This document shows, one piece after another, positions 1 to 8,625 of a stretch of DNA of 64,000 nucleotides. The notes beneath the pieces were generated by a model that searched no databases, was not told the origin of the DNA, and was given only the letters and a program-made list of their open reading frames with translations. Made by a program: the position numbers and the translations under genes. Each line of letters starts with the position of its first letter. Positions within the stretch are counted from its first letter, which is position 1. Origin of the DNA: Corynebacterium epidermidicanis (GTDB lineage: Bacteria > Actinomycetota > Actinomycetes > Mycobacteriales > Mycobacteriaceae); assembly GCF_001021025.1 (NCBI RefSeq), contig NZ_CP011541.1, positions 1,736,001 to 1,800,000 on the forward strand. The letters are read 5' to 3'.

Positions 1-90
1 TAGCCCTGACATTCCGGCACCGCCGATGCCGATCATGTGGACTCGTGCCAGGTCGACCACGGAGGTTTGGATATCGGAGGAAGCAGTCAC
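1..90 (-). CDS. murC: UDP-N-acetylmuramate--L-alanine ligase, N-terminal fragment
   Basis: Only the first 30 codons are inside the window; the gene runs off the left edge. The start is a GTG at 90-88 preceded by AAGAAGG about 8 bases upstream. The visible protein ends in MIGIGGAGMSGL, the glycine-rich Rossmann loop that opens MurC. MurC adds L-alanine to UDP-MurNAc in the cytoplasm. Its position after murG is the usual dcw order (murG-murC-ftsQ-ftsZ). Confidence 0.9.
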   Translation of the reverse strand, partial: MTASSDIQTSVVDLARVHMIGIGGAGMSGL

Positions 91-177
91 GAGTACACCT
101 TCTTTTTCAATCTTTTTCGTTGTGTTTATGATGTCTTGATTATTGAGCAACGCGCCAGTTAGCAGGGCAGAAAATCA

Positions 178-1263
178 CTACGCCCGTCGGGACAGACCAG
201 CGACGATTGTAGCCACTTCCTCAGCTGCATGGCCCAGACCAGTTTCCGATGCCACACGGGACATGTGTTGGCGCAAGTCGGCGTCGCCAAGCAAAGCGAT
301 GACAGCTTCCGCAAGCTTGGTGCCATCCAATTCCGAATCAGGTATCAACTGCGCGCCACCAGCGTTAACGATCGGCATGGCATTGAGAGCTTGTTCCCCG
401 TTGCCATGTGGCAGCGGCACATAAAGGGCGGGCACAGCGGCCGCAGTGACCTCAGCTACCGTCATCGCACCAGCTCGACTCACAATGAGGTCTGCTACCG
501 CCAACGCCAAATCCATTCGCTCGATGTACGGTACTGCCACGTAACCAGGCACAGCATCCGGCGCCTCGTTCTTCTTTCCATAAGCGTGTAGGATCTGGAA
601 ACCGGCTGCGACAATCGCTGGAGCCGCGACTGCGAGAGCATTATTGATGCTGCGTGCCCCTTGCGAACCGCCGGTGACCAGCAGCGTCGGCAGCTCTGGC
701 CGCAGCCCCCACAACTCGCAGGCCGCGGCACGGTCCGCAGCGGTTGGCTGCTGGCTTAGCGACGCCCGAATAGGCACCCCCACCACTTGTCCGGGCATTC
801 CCGAGTCAGCAACCGCGTTGAGCCCCACGCCGCCCAGGCGCACGCCTAGTTTATTGGCCATGCCCGCGCGCGCATTGGCTTCGTGCACCACAAAGGGCGT
901 GCGGGTAAGTCTTGCCGCAATATACGCGGGTGCGGAAACATAGCCACCAAAACCGGCCACAACGTCGATGTTGTGTTTCCGAATAATCGCCTGGGTTTGC
1001 CGCACCGCACGTACCACTCGGTAAGGAAGTTTCAGCAGAGCTACGCTCGGTTTCCGGGGCACTGGCACTGGATCAATCAGTTTGAGGTCGAATCCCCGGG
1101 CTGGAACAAGGTCGGTTTCCAAACCTTTGGGCGTGCCCAGTGCGAGGACTTCCGCCCCATGATCTCGGACCAAAGCTTCCGCCACCGCAAGCGCAGGTTC
1201 AATGTGTCCCGCAGTGCCGCCACCGGCGACCAGAACCCGAAGCTGCGTGGTTGGTGTTGCCAT
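178..1263 (-). CDS. murG: Undecaprenyldiphospho-muramoylpentapeptide N-acetylglucosaminyltransferase MurG
   Basis: MurG transfers GlcNAc from UDP-GlcNAc onto lipid I to give lipid II at the inner face of the membrane. The 361-residue protein has the N-terminal glycine-rich loop GGGTAGH (residues 14-20), which contacts the diphosphate of lipid I, and the second glycine-rich segment TGGSQGARSIN in the C-terminal Rossmann half. The ATG at 1263 overlaps the ftsW stop by one base (TAATG), so the two are translationally coupled. Length is normal for the family. An 87-base gap separates it from murC. Confidence 0.97.
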   Translation of the reverse strand: MATPTTQLRVLVAGGGTAGHIEPALAVAEALVRDHGAEVLALGTPKGLETDLVPARGFDLKLIDPVPVPRKPSVALLKLPYRVVRAVRQTQAIIRKHNIDVVAGFGGYVSAPAYIAARLTRTPFVVHEANARAGMANKLGVRLGGVGLNAVADSGMPGQVVGVPIRASLSQQPTAADRAAACELWGLRPELPTLLVTGGSQGARSINNALAVAAPAIVAAGFQILHAYGKKNEAPDAVPGYVAVPYIERMDLALAVADLIVSRAGAMTVAEVTAAAVPALYVPLPHGNGEQALNAMPIVNAGGAQLIPDSELDGTKLAEAVIALLGDADLRQHMSRVASETGLGHAAEEVATIVAGLSRRA

Positions 1264-2822
1264 TAGTAATCCTTCCGTGGTCGTCGAGGTTGGGTGGGCT
1301 GTTGCCGGCGAAGTCGTGGGTCCGCCTCAGTGCCCCGAACTGGTCGGCGCCCACCGTCCGCCACCGAGCGCTGTGCCGGAGGACGCTGCACCCGCTGTCC
1401 CGGCGCCTCACCAGACCGCGGTGAGGCTGCAGTGTGTGGCCGTTGCCGAGTCACTGGCACCGGTTCCGGAGCCTTGTGAGCTCGGCGAGGCATCGGACGA
1501 CGGGAGTCAATGTCGGAGGCATCAGGTTCGCGCAAGCCCAACAAGTGGTCGAGCGCAGGCTTTCCATATGACTGCATCGCCGAAATCGCCTCTGGCTCAT
1601 AGCGCGCACAGCTTAGGAGCAACCCCATCGAAGCCAGCGTAATCACCGCAGACGTACCACCAGCGGAGATCATCGGAAGCTGGATGCCAGTGACCGGGAA
1701 CAGCCCAACCACATAGCCGATGTTAATGAATGCCTGCACGACCACACCCGTGGTAAGCGACGCCGCCAGCAAGGACATAAACGTGTTTTGGGACTTCAGC
1801 GCGCAGCGCAGACCATAGAAAGCCAAACCACCGAAGGCACAAATCACAAAAATGCCACCGATGAAGCCCAGCTCCTCACCAACGATGGCGAAGATAAAGT
1901 CGTTCTTTGCCTCCGGGAGGTAGAACCACTTCGCGCGGGATTGACCCAAGCCGACTCCGCTCACTGCGCCGTCGGCAAGCGAAAGAAAACCTTGGTAGGA
2001 CTGGAAGGCGGTGCCGCGTGTGTCCTCAAAGTGGCCGAACAGAGCATCAAAATACACCGTGAAGCGATTCCCACGGAAGCCACCGCTCATGGCGAGCCAA
2101 ACCAGACCCGCGCCACAGAAGGCCAACGCCCCCAACACGTAATTCAGGTGAATGCCGGCGAAGAACGCGACTGCAGCCACCATCAGCATGAAGGTCACGG
2201 CCATGCCCGCATCGCCTTGCAACGCGATCAGCAGCACCATAAGCCCGGAAACACCACCGAACACATAGAACTTGCCCATCCCAGGTTCTTCAGCGCGTTG
2301 TCCCAGGTAGTTAGCTCCCCAAATTGCGATCGCCACCTTTGCGATCTCGGAGGGCTGGAATGAAAAAACACCCAAACTAATCCAGGATTGCGAGCCGACT
2401 TCTTCCTTTCCTGTGCCAATGCCTGGAATGAGCACGGCGACCAGCAGGAGGATAGCAACAACGAGGATCCACGGGGCAAAGACTCGCAAAGTAACAGGTC
2501 TAATGCGCATCGCGACCCACATCAGGAAAAGTCCAATTCCGACCATAATGGCCTGACGAACTGCCGTAGACCACACCGAGGAAGTGTCAACAACTGACCA
2601 CGTCATCGAGGAACTAAACACCATGACTACACCGAGCGCTGCAAGGAACACGATGAAAATCATGATGAAGTAGTAGTCGATCAATGGCCGCAAATGGAGG
2701 TCATCCCACAGCGTGACAGCTCGTTGCCAGAGGTGAGCTGGAGCCTTCGCCGGTGCCGGCCTCGTGGCCTGAGCAGCACCGCTCGCGGGCGCATTGCGGT
2801 TCGGACGCGAAGGCTCCGACAT
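1263..2822 (-). CDS. ftsW: Septal SEDS glycosyltransferase FtsW
   Basis: A SEDS-family polytopic membrane protein that polymerises lipid II at the septum together with the class B PBP FtsI. About ten hydrophobic segments occupy residues 50-405. The conserved SEDS stretch GVGLGQSRAKWFYLPEAKND is present, followed by FIFAIVGEELG. The protein (519 residues) ends in a cytoplasmic tail of roughly 110 residues that is rich in Arg and Pro and looks disordered; such tails are seen in actinobacterial FtsW. It follows murD by 11 bases. Confidence 0.96.
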   Translation of the reverse strand: MSEPSRPNRNAPASGAAQATRPAPAKAPAHLWQRAVTLWDDLHLRPLIDYYFIMIFIVFLAALGVVMVFSSSMTWSVVDTSSVWSTAVRQAIMVGIGLFLMWVAMRIRPVTLRVFAPWILVVAILLLVAVLIPGIGTGKEEVGSQSWISLGVFSFQPSEIAKVAIAIWGANYLGQRAEEPGMGKFYVFGGVSGLMVLLIALQGDAGMAVTFMLMVAAVAFFAGIHLNYVLGALAFCGAGLVWLAMSGGFRGNRFTVYFDALFGHFEDTRGTAFQSYQGFLSLADGAVSGVGLGQSRAKWFYLPEAKNDFIFAIVGEELGFIGGIFVICAFGGLAFYGLRCALKSQNTFMSLLAASLTTGVVVQAFINIGYVVGLFPVTGIQLPMISAGGTSAVITLASMGLLLSCARYEPEAISAMQSYGKPALDHLLGLREPDASDIDSRRPMPRRAHKAPEPVPVTRQRPHTAASPRSGEAPGQRVQRPPAQRSVADGGRRPVRGTEADPRLRRQQPTQPRRPRKDY

Positions 2823-2833
2823 GTATTGGCTCC

Positions 2834-4261
2834 CTATTCTTCGACAAACTGTGCTCGAGCTGCTTCGGCGAACATGTCGCCTCGCTGCCCCATGCCACTA
2901 AACATATCGAGCGAAGCCGCAGCTGGGGCGAGCAACACGACATCGCCCGCAGTTAAGTGCTGACCCGCCTGCGAAACAGCCGCTGCCATCGCTTCCGCTG
3001 GATCCGTGGCATCGATGAGATAGACAGGCAGACTTGGTCGAACCTCGCGCAACGCATCCGCGAACTGTTGTCGATCGACCCCCAACAGCACCGCTGCTTT
3101 CATATTCCCCGCGTGCTTGCACACCAATTCGTGCACTTCCGCGCCTTTGAGTTGGCCACCGGCCACCCAGATCACCGACTCCAGCCCGCTTAATGCAGCC
3201 TCTGCAGCATGCGGATTAGTCGCCTTAGAGTTATCCACAAACTGCGCGCCACGGAACGTGTGGACCACTTGACCGCGATGCCCAGACACCTCGAACTTAC
3301 TGAGCCCCGCAGCGATTTCTTCGGCGTCGACCCCACACGCGCGCGCCATCGCTGTTGCTGCCAGCGCATCGAGCTGCCCAGCCGGGCCAGCTGGGGAAAT
3401 CCCCGTAGCAGGCGCAATAATAAGACCTTCAGCGAAGGCCCTATCCACGATCTGTCCCTCGGAAATCCCGATCTGACCAGCTTGTGGCTCATTGAGGGTG
3501 AAGCCGACGACCTTGGTTTCTGCTAGGTGGCCTTCAGCCACCAACCTATCGAGTTGGTCTACGACATAAGCATCATCGACTCCGACCACAGCCACGTGGC
3601 CGAGCAGCGCCTTGGCTTTCGCCGCGGCGTATTCCAGCATCGACCCGTGCCAGTCAATGTGATCCTCGGCGATGTTGAGCAACGCCCCTACCGCTGGACG
3701 CAGGGAATCCGACCAATGCAGCTGGAAGCTCGACAGTTCAGCTACCAAAATGTCAATGCGTTCAGTTGCAGCCAATGCATCACCTACCGCCACCCCGATG
3801 TTGCCTACTGAGGCAGCGCGTAGTCCACCTGCCTGCAGCATTGCCGTGGTCATCGCGGTTGTTGTGGTTTTGCCGTTCGTGCCAGTTACCACTACCCAAG
3901 TATGTGGCTCGCCAAATACGCCGGCCCGGTCGAGCCTCCAAGCTAATTCGACGTCGCCGATGACGGGTAGACCAGCCGTGGAGGCGTCGACAAGCAGCGG
4001 GGAGTCCGGGCGCCAACCGGGAGAGGTGACAACAGCACTAAAGTCTTGGAGTTGCTGCCGCGCGCGGGAAACGCTCAGGTGTGCTGTGCCGAAGGCTTCG
4101 GCGATGCGTAGCCGCGCGGTGTCATTATCATCGGCGACGACGACAGCTACTCCAAGGTCGGACAGCATTCGCACGCAGCCCAGACCGGACACTCCGGCCC
4201 CTGCGACCAGCACTGTGCCTCGAAGCTCGACGGGAAGTTCGGGGGAAGAATTGTAAGTCAT
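2834..4261 (-). CDS. murD: UDP-N-acetylmuramoylalanine--D-glutamate ligase
   Basis: Adds D-glutamate to UDP-MurNAc-L-Ala in the cytoplasm. The 475-residue protein shows an N-terminal Rossmann loop (VLVAGAGVSGLGC, about residues 17-29), the Mur-ligase P-loop TGTNGKTTTTAM and the central NIAEDHIDWH motif. The ATG at 4261 is 6 bases after the mraY stop, with a GGGGTG upstream, so it is in the same operon. Length is typical of MurD. Confidence 0.97.
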   Translation of the reverse strand: MTYNSSPELPVELRGTVLVAGAGVSGLGCVRMLSDLGVAVVVADDNDTARLRIAEAFGTAHLSVSRARQQLQDFSAVVTSPGWRPDSPLLVDASTAGLPVIGDVELAWRLDRAGVFGEPHTWVVVTGTNGKTTTTAMTTAMLQAGGLRAASVGNIGVAVGDALAATERIDILVAELSSFQLHWSDSLRPAVGALLNIAEDHIDWHGSMLEYAAAKAKALLGHVAVVGVDDAYVVDQLDRLVAEGHLAETKVVGFTLNEPQAGQIGISEGQIVDRAFAEGLIIAPATGISPAGPAGQLDALAATAMARACGVDAEEIAAGLSKFEVSGHRGQVVHTFRGAQFVDNSKATNPHAAEAALSGLESVIWVAGGQLKGAEVHELVCKHAGNMKAAVLLGVDRQQFADALREVRPSLPVYLIDATDPAEAMAAAVSQAGQHLTAGDVVLLAPAAASLDMFSGMGQRGDMFAEAARAQFVEE

Positions 4262-4267
4262 TGTGTG

Positions 4268-5368
4268 TTACACCCCTGCTGAGCCGAGCCAGTCATTGTA
4301 AAACAACGCCAGACCTGCGATGCACGCCATAGCGGATAGCAACCAGAAACGGATCACTACCGTCGTCTCGGCCCAGCCGCCGTTTTCGAAATGGTGATGG
4401 AATGGGGCCATCCGGAAGAAGCGAGTGCCACGAGTTCGGAACACAACCACTTGGATAACCACCGAAGCAGCCTCAATGACGAACAGCGCACCGATGACAA
4501 TCATGAGTAGCTCGGTACGCGATACGACCGAAAGTCCCGCGACCATTCCGCCCAACGCAAGCGAACCAGTGTCTCCCATGAAGATTTTCGCAGGAGCAGC
4601 ATTCCACCACAAAAAGCCAAGGCAAGCACCTAAACCGGTGGCGGCCAAAACAGCCAGCTCCAATGGATCCCGGACGGAGAAGCAGCCTGGCTCCACGGTG
4701 ACATCGCAGGAGTTACGAAACTGCCAGAAAGTGATCATGGTGTACGCACCCATCACCATTGCGGTAGATCCCGCTGCGAGGCCGTCTAGTCCATCGGTGA
4801 GGTTGACGGCGTTCGACCATGCGGAAAGCAGAATGTAGATAAAAATCAGGAAAAGGATCGTGCCAAACACTCCTCCCCCCACGGCGATGTCGAATGTGTC
4901 AAAGTCTCGCACGAAAGATAGTTGAGTCGAGCCTGGCTTCAATCCGTTTTCATCTTCGAAGCTCAGCAATGCCCAGCCGAACAACAACGCGACAGCTAAC
5001 TGGCCGATGAGCTTTGCTTTCTTGTTCAGCCCCAGGTTTCTTCCCATCGCGAGCTTGATGTAGTCATCGGCAAAACCGAGCCCGCCTAGCGCGACCGTCA
5101 AGCCGAGGACAATGAGCCCCGAAGCGGTGAAAGCTTCCTTCCCGGAGGAGATCGCGTAAAGCCCGGAGACTAGATACCCCAGCACAATGCCAGCAATGAT
5201 CGCGATGCCACCCATAGTTGGGGTACCTCGCTTGCGCAGGTGTGACCGCGGTCCGTCTTCGCGGATTTCTTGGCCGAGCCCCTCCGCACTGAAGAAACGG
5301 ATGAGCAAGGGCGTCAGAAATATGGCGACAATAAAGCTCACCACTCCGCCGATGATTATCTGAGTCAC
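4268..5368 (-). CDS. mraY: Phospho-N-acetylmuramoyl-pentapeptide-transferase MraY
   Basis: Integral membrane enzyme that transfers phospho-MurNAc-pentapeptide to undecaprenyl phosphate, forming lipid I. About ten transmembrane segments are visible. Diagnostic motifs are FADDYIKL (catalytic/Mg-binding Asp pair), [10 protein letters not shown] and the C-terminal PFHHHFE. The start is GTG at 5368 with AAGGAGAAG upstream. A 126-base gap separates it from murF, longer than the other gaps in the operon; I saw nothing in it. Confidence 0.97.
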   Translation of the reverse strand: MTQIIIGGVVSFIVAIFLTPLLIRFFSAEGLGQEIREDGPRSHLRKRGTPTMGGIAIIAGIVLGYLVSGLYAISSGKEAFTASGLIVLGLTVALGGLGFADDYIKLAMGRNLGLNKKAKLIGQLAVALLFGWALLSFEDENGLKPGSTQLSFVRDFDTFDIAVGGGVFGTILFLIFIYILLSAWSNAVNLTDGLDGLAAGSTAMVMGAYTMITFWQFRNSCDVTVEPGCFSVRDPLELAVLAATGLGACLGFLWWNAAPAKIFMGDTGSLALGGMVAGLSVVSRTELLMIVIGALFVIEAASVVIQVVVFRTRGTRFFRMAPFHHHFENGGWAETTVVIRFWLLSAMACIAGLALFYNDWLGSAGV

Positions 5369-5494
5369 GAAAGCCTACTTCTCCTTAGCCAACCGCTTGG
5401 CCATCTGAAAAATTTTAATAAGTATCTAAGTATGCGTGCCGATCAGGCACCAGTTCAAATCTATGCGCAGCTTGGGCTTGCGCTGGGTTCGACA

Positions 5495-6967
5495 TCAGCC
5501 TTTTGGCGCAAGCAATCCCTCTGCGACTCGCCAGAGCCCCGCTGAATTGGAAGCTTTCACCAGCACCACATCGCCTCTACCCAGACCTTGGTCCACGATG
5601 TTGATTGCGGCGTCGGCCGAATCAGCCACCATGGTGTCGATCCCGCAGCGCTCGGCAGCCGTGGCCAGCGCATGGCTGTTCACATCCGAGCCGACCACCA
5701 CGAGATTGTCGATACGCATCGTGACCAGTACATCTGCCAGCGCTTCATGCTCGGCGATCGCCTCATCGCCAAGCTCAGCCATTGCCCCGAGCACTGCCCA
5801 GCTTTTCACTTCGGGCCGACCGTGCGCAGTGAAGCTCAGTGCCGCAATTCCCGCTCGCATGGAATCCGGATTAGCGTTGTAGGAGTCGTTAATGACCGTT
5901 ACTCCATCGGCCCTGGTCTGCACGTCCATGCGGTTGGCTGAAGCATTACGATGCGACGAGATTGCCGCAGCCACTTGCGCTGGGGTTAGGCCAGCTTCGA
6001 CGCCGACCGCAGCAGCAGCCAGCGCATTAGACACCTGGTGTTCACCGAACACTTGCAGGCTGACCGGGTGCCCGACTTCTTCCCCAGGCGTGTGAAGCAC
6101 AAAACTTGCCCTTGCCACCTCATCCAAGCGAATGTTGGTGGCATAGTAGTCCGCGCGACGGCGAGTGGAAAACGTCACCACCCGAGCTGCCGTGCGATCC
6201 GCCATCGCGGACACCAAGTCGTCGTCAGCATTTAATACCGCTAAACCTTCGGCTGGTAGGGCAGCCACCAACTCGCCCTTGGCTTGCGCGATATTGGCCC
6301 GCGAGCCGAACTCACCCAAGTGTGCCGATCCCACGTTGAGCACCACACCGATATGCGGCGGAGCGATCTCGGCGAGATGAGCGATATGGCCAATGCCGCG
6401 TGCCGACATCTCCGCAACCAAAAACTCAGTGTCCTCGGTGCATCGAAGCGCCGTGTACGGGTGTCCGATCTCATTGTTGAACGATCCCGGAGGCGCAACC
6501 GTCTCCCCGGCCACACGCAGGGTTGTAGCCAGCAGGTCCTTCGTTGAGGTTTTACCCGCCGAACCGGTCACCCCCACCACTTTCAGGCCAGCAGCCGTGC
6601 ACTTATCGACGACATACCGCGCCAACTTACTCATTGCCTGCAATACGGCTGCCGTCGCCCCGGTCGCATCATGGGCGAAAGCATAGGTCTGCGCTTGGGC
6701 CTCGGTAGGAGTTGCAGGCGGAACCAGAACCGCAGGTTGTCCTACCGAGCGAGCGACGAGCGCGGCAACCGCGCCTTGTTCAATTGCCCCGGCGACGAAG
6801 TCATGTCCGTCCACGCGTTGTCCTGGCAACGCCACGAAAAGCGCCCCGGGCGTAATTTTCCGTGAGTCAAACTCGACAGTTGAGTCAACGGTGGCCTCGG
6901 GAACTGCACCGTCGATGAGCTGACCGTCGACAGCCTGAGCAATTTCGGTGAGTGTTAGCCGGATCAT
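5495..6967 (-). CDS. murF: UDP-MurNAc-tripeptide--D-alanyl-D-alanine ligase
   Basis: Adds D-Ala-D-Ala to the UDP-MurNAc tripeptide, the last cytoplasmic precursor step. The protein has 490 residues. The Mur-ligase P-loop reads VTGSAGKTSTKDLL, followed by the MurF-type FNNEIGHP segment, and the C-terminal domain contains INDSYNANPDSM. The start is ATG at 6967; the ribosome site is weak (GAAAG about 14 bases upstream). It lies 54 bases after the murE stop. Confidence 0.97.
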   Translation of the reverse strand: MIRLTLTEIAQAVDGQLIDGAVPEATVDSTVEFDSRKITPGALFVALPGQRVDGHDFVAGAIEQGAVAALVARSVGQPAVLVPPATPTEAQAQTYAFAHDATGATAAVLQAMSKLARYVVDKCTAAGLKVVGVTGSAGKTSTKDLLATTLRVAGETVAPPGSFNNEIGHPYTALRCTEDTEFLVAEMSARGIGHIAHLAEIAPPHIGVVLNVGSAHLGEFGSRANIAQAKGELVAALPAEGLAVLNADDDLVSAMADRTAARVVTFSTRRRADYYATNIRLDEVARASFVLHTPGEEVGHPVSLQVFGEHQVSNALAAAAVGVEAGLTPAQVAAAISSHRNASANRMDVQTRADGVTVINDSYNANPDSMRAGIAALSFTAHGRPEVKSWAVLGAMAELGDEAIAEHEALADVLVTMRIDNLVVVGSDVNSHALATAAERCGIDTMVADSADAAINIVDQGLGRGDVVLVKASNSAGLWRVAEGLLAPKG

Positions 6968-7021
6968 GACGTGTTAAGGATCTTTCTGGATTAACGAGCA
7001 CCCCGGAGGATGCGTCTGGAG

Positions 7022-8521
7022 CTAGGATTGCCGATTCTTTAAAGCGGCCCGGACATGTTCACGGTCATCAAAAGGATGATTGACGCCCGCAATCAATTGC
7101 CCGTTCTCGTGACCTTTTCCTGCCACAATTATGGCATCACCTGGTTGTGCCCACTCGACAGCGGCGATAATTGCTTGACCACGATCGCCAATTTCATGAA
7201 GCTCGGGGGCATGTGCCATATCTGCGCTAGCTTTAGTGGCACCTTCCATGACGGCGGCGCGAATGGTGGCAGGGTCTTCCGAGCGTGGGTTGTCATCGGT
7301 AATCACCACAAAATCGGCCCGCTCCACGGCAGCGGCTCCCATGAGGGGCCGCTTGAGTGGGTCGCGATCTCCACCTGCACCAAGGACAACGCCCAGTCGC
7401 CCGTTAATTTGGCTGCGCACAGAATCAAGGACGGCGGCGACCGCAGCCGGCTTGTGGGCATAGTCCACTACTGCGAGAAAGCCCTGCCCTTCGTCGATAC
7501 GCTCCATGCGCCCCGGGACCCCAACGTTGGCGATCCCACTGATGAATCGGCTGAGATCGCTGCCGGTTTCAGCCGCCAGGGCGATAGCCAGCGTCGCATT
7601 AGCTACATTGAATTGGCCAGGAAGGGTGAGGGTGACCGGGAAGCTCTCGCCACGAACGGTCACGGTAAAGTTCTGCACCCCAGCTGCATCAACGCTGACT
7701 TCCCCTGCGGTGATAGCTGCCGGTTGACCGGTGGTGGAAACGGTGATGGCATCGGTACCGGCGATCGCAGCCATTTTTTGACCCCAGTCGTCGTCGATCA
7801 TGATGACCGCCGTTTCGGCGCGTGTCTGCGAACCAGTGGCGAAGAAACCAGCTTTTGCTTGGAAGTACTCTTCCATGGTCGCGTGAAAATCTAGGTGGTC
7901 TTGGGAAAGGTTGGTGAAACCTCCGGCGGCAAACCGGGTGCCAGTGATTCGGCCGAGCGAAATTGCATGGCTAGAGACTTCCATAACAACGTGGCTGACC
8001 CCTTTTTCCACCATAAGTTGGAACAGCTCTTGAAGCTTCGGCGCTTCCGGGGTGGTGAGGCTCGTTGGTACTGGGACGCCGTCGATGCGAGTGCCGGTGG
8101 TTCCAATCAAACCGACTGTGTGCCCTTCAGCAATCAATCCTGCCTCAAGCAAGTAGGTGGTGGTCGTTTTGCCCGATGTACCGGTCACCCCGATTATGGT
8201 GAGTTGCTTCGAGGGATTGCCGAAGACTTCCGCAGAAACTTTGCCGAGGATCGCCCGAATATCCTCCACCACGACTACAGGCCGGACTTCATGGCCTTCC
8301 GCCAACAGCTGAGCTCCCGCCTCATCGGTGAGAATAGCCGCAGCTTGCGAACCAGCGGCAAAGCGTGCACCGTGAGCATGCAACCCGGGAAGAGCTGCGA
8401 ACAGTGACCCTGGGCGTAATTCTTTGGAATTGAGCGTGATGTGGTCGAAGGTGAGCTCTTGGGGTTGCCCAACCAAGGTGCCACCTGAAATGTCGATAAG
8501 TTCGTTGAGGGTAAGAGTCAT
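7022..8521 (-). CDS. murE: UDP-MurNAc-dipeptide--meso-diaminopimelate ligase
   Basis: Adds the third stem-peptide residue. P-loop VTGTSGKTTTTYL at residues 112-124. The DNPR motif at about 410-413 is the signature of the meso-diaminopimelate-specific enzyme and fits corynebacterial peptidoglycan. The open frame extends to 8626, but the ATG at 8521 has AAGGAAG about 8 bases upstream and gives MTLTLNELI, the normal N-terminus, with 499 residues. The upstream extension is basic and unlike the family, so I left it out. About 104 bases separate it from ftsI. Confidence 0.96.
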   Translation of the reverse strand: MTLTLNELIDISGGTLVGQPQELTFDHITLNSKELRPGSLFAALPGLHAHGARFAAGSQAAAILTDEAGAQLLAEGHEVRPVVVVEDIRAILGKVSAEVFGNPSKQLTIIGVTGTSGKTTTTYLLEAGLIAEGHTVGLIGTTGTRIDGVPVPTSLTTPEAPKLQELFQLMVEKGVSHVVMEVSSHAISLGRITGTRFAAGGFTNLSQDHLDFHATMEEYFQAKAGFFATGSQTRAETAVIMIDDDWGQKMAAIAGTDAITVSTTGQPAAITAGEVSVDAAGVQNFTVTVRGESFPVTLTLPGQFNVANATLAIALAAETGSDLSRFISGIANVGVPGRMERIDEGQGFLAVVDYAHKPAAVAAVLDSVRSQINGRLGVVLGAGGDRDPLKRPLMGAAAVERADFVVITDDNPRSEDPATIRAAVMEGATKASADMAHAPELHEIGDRGQAIIAAVEWAQPGDAIIVAGKGHENGQLIAGVNHPFDDREHVRAALKNRQS

Positions 8522-8625
8522 GGTGTCTTCCTTAGTGTGAAAGCTGGGGTGGTGAATCCTGCAGTTATAGCAACCATTTTTGGCCTTGTTGCGATGGCGT
8601 ATGAAATTTTCTTGTTGGCTAGCCA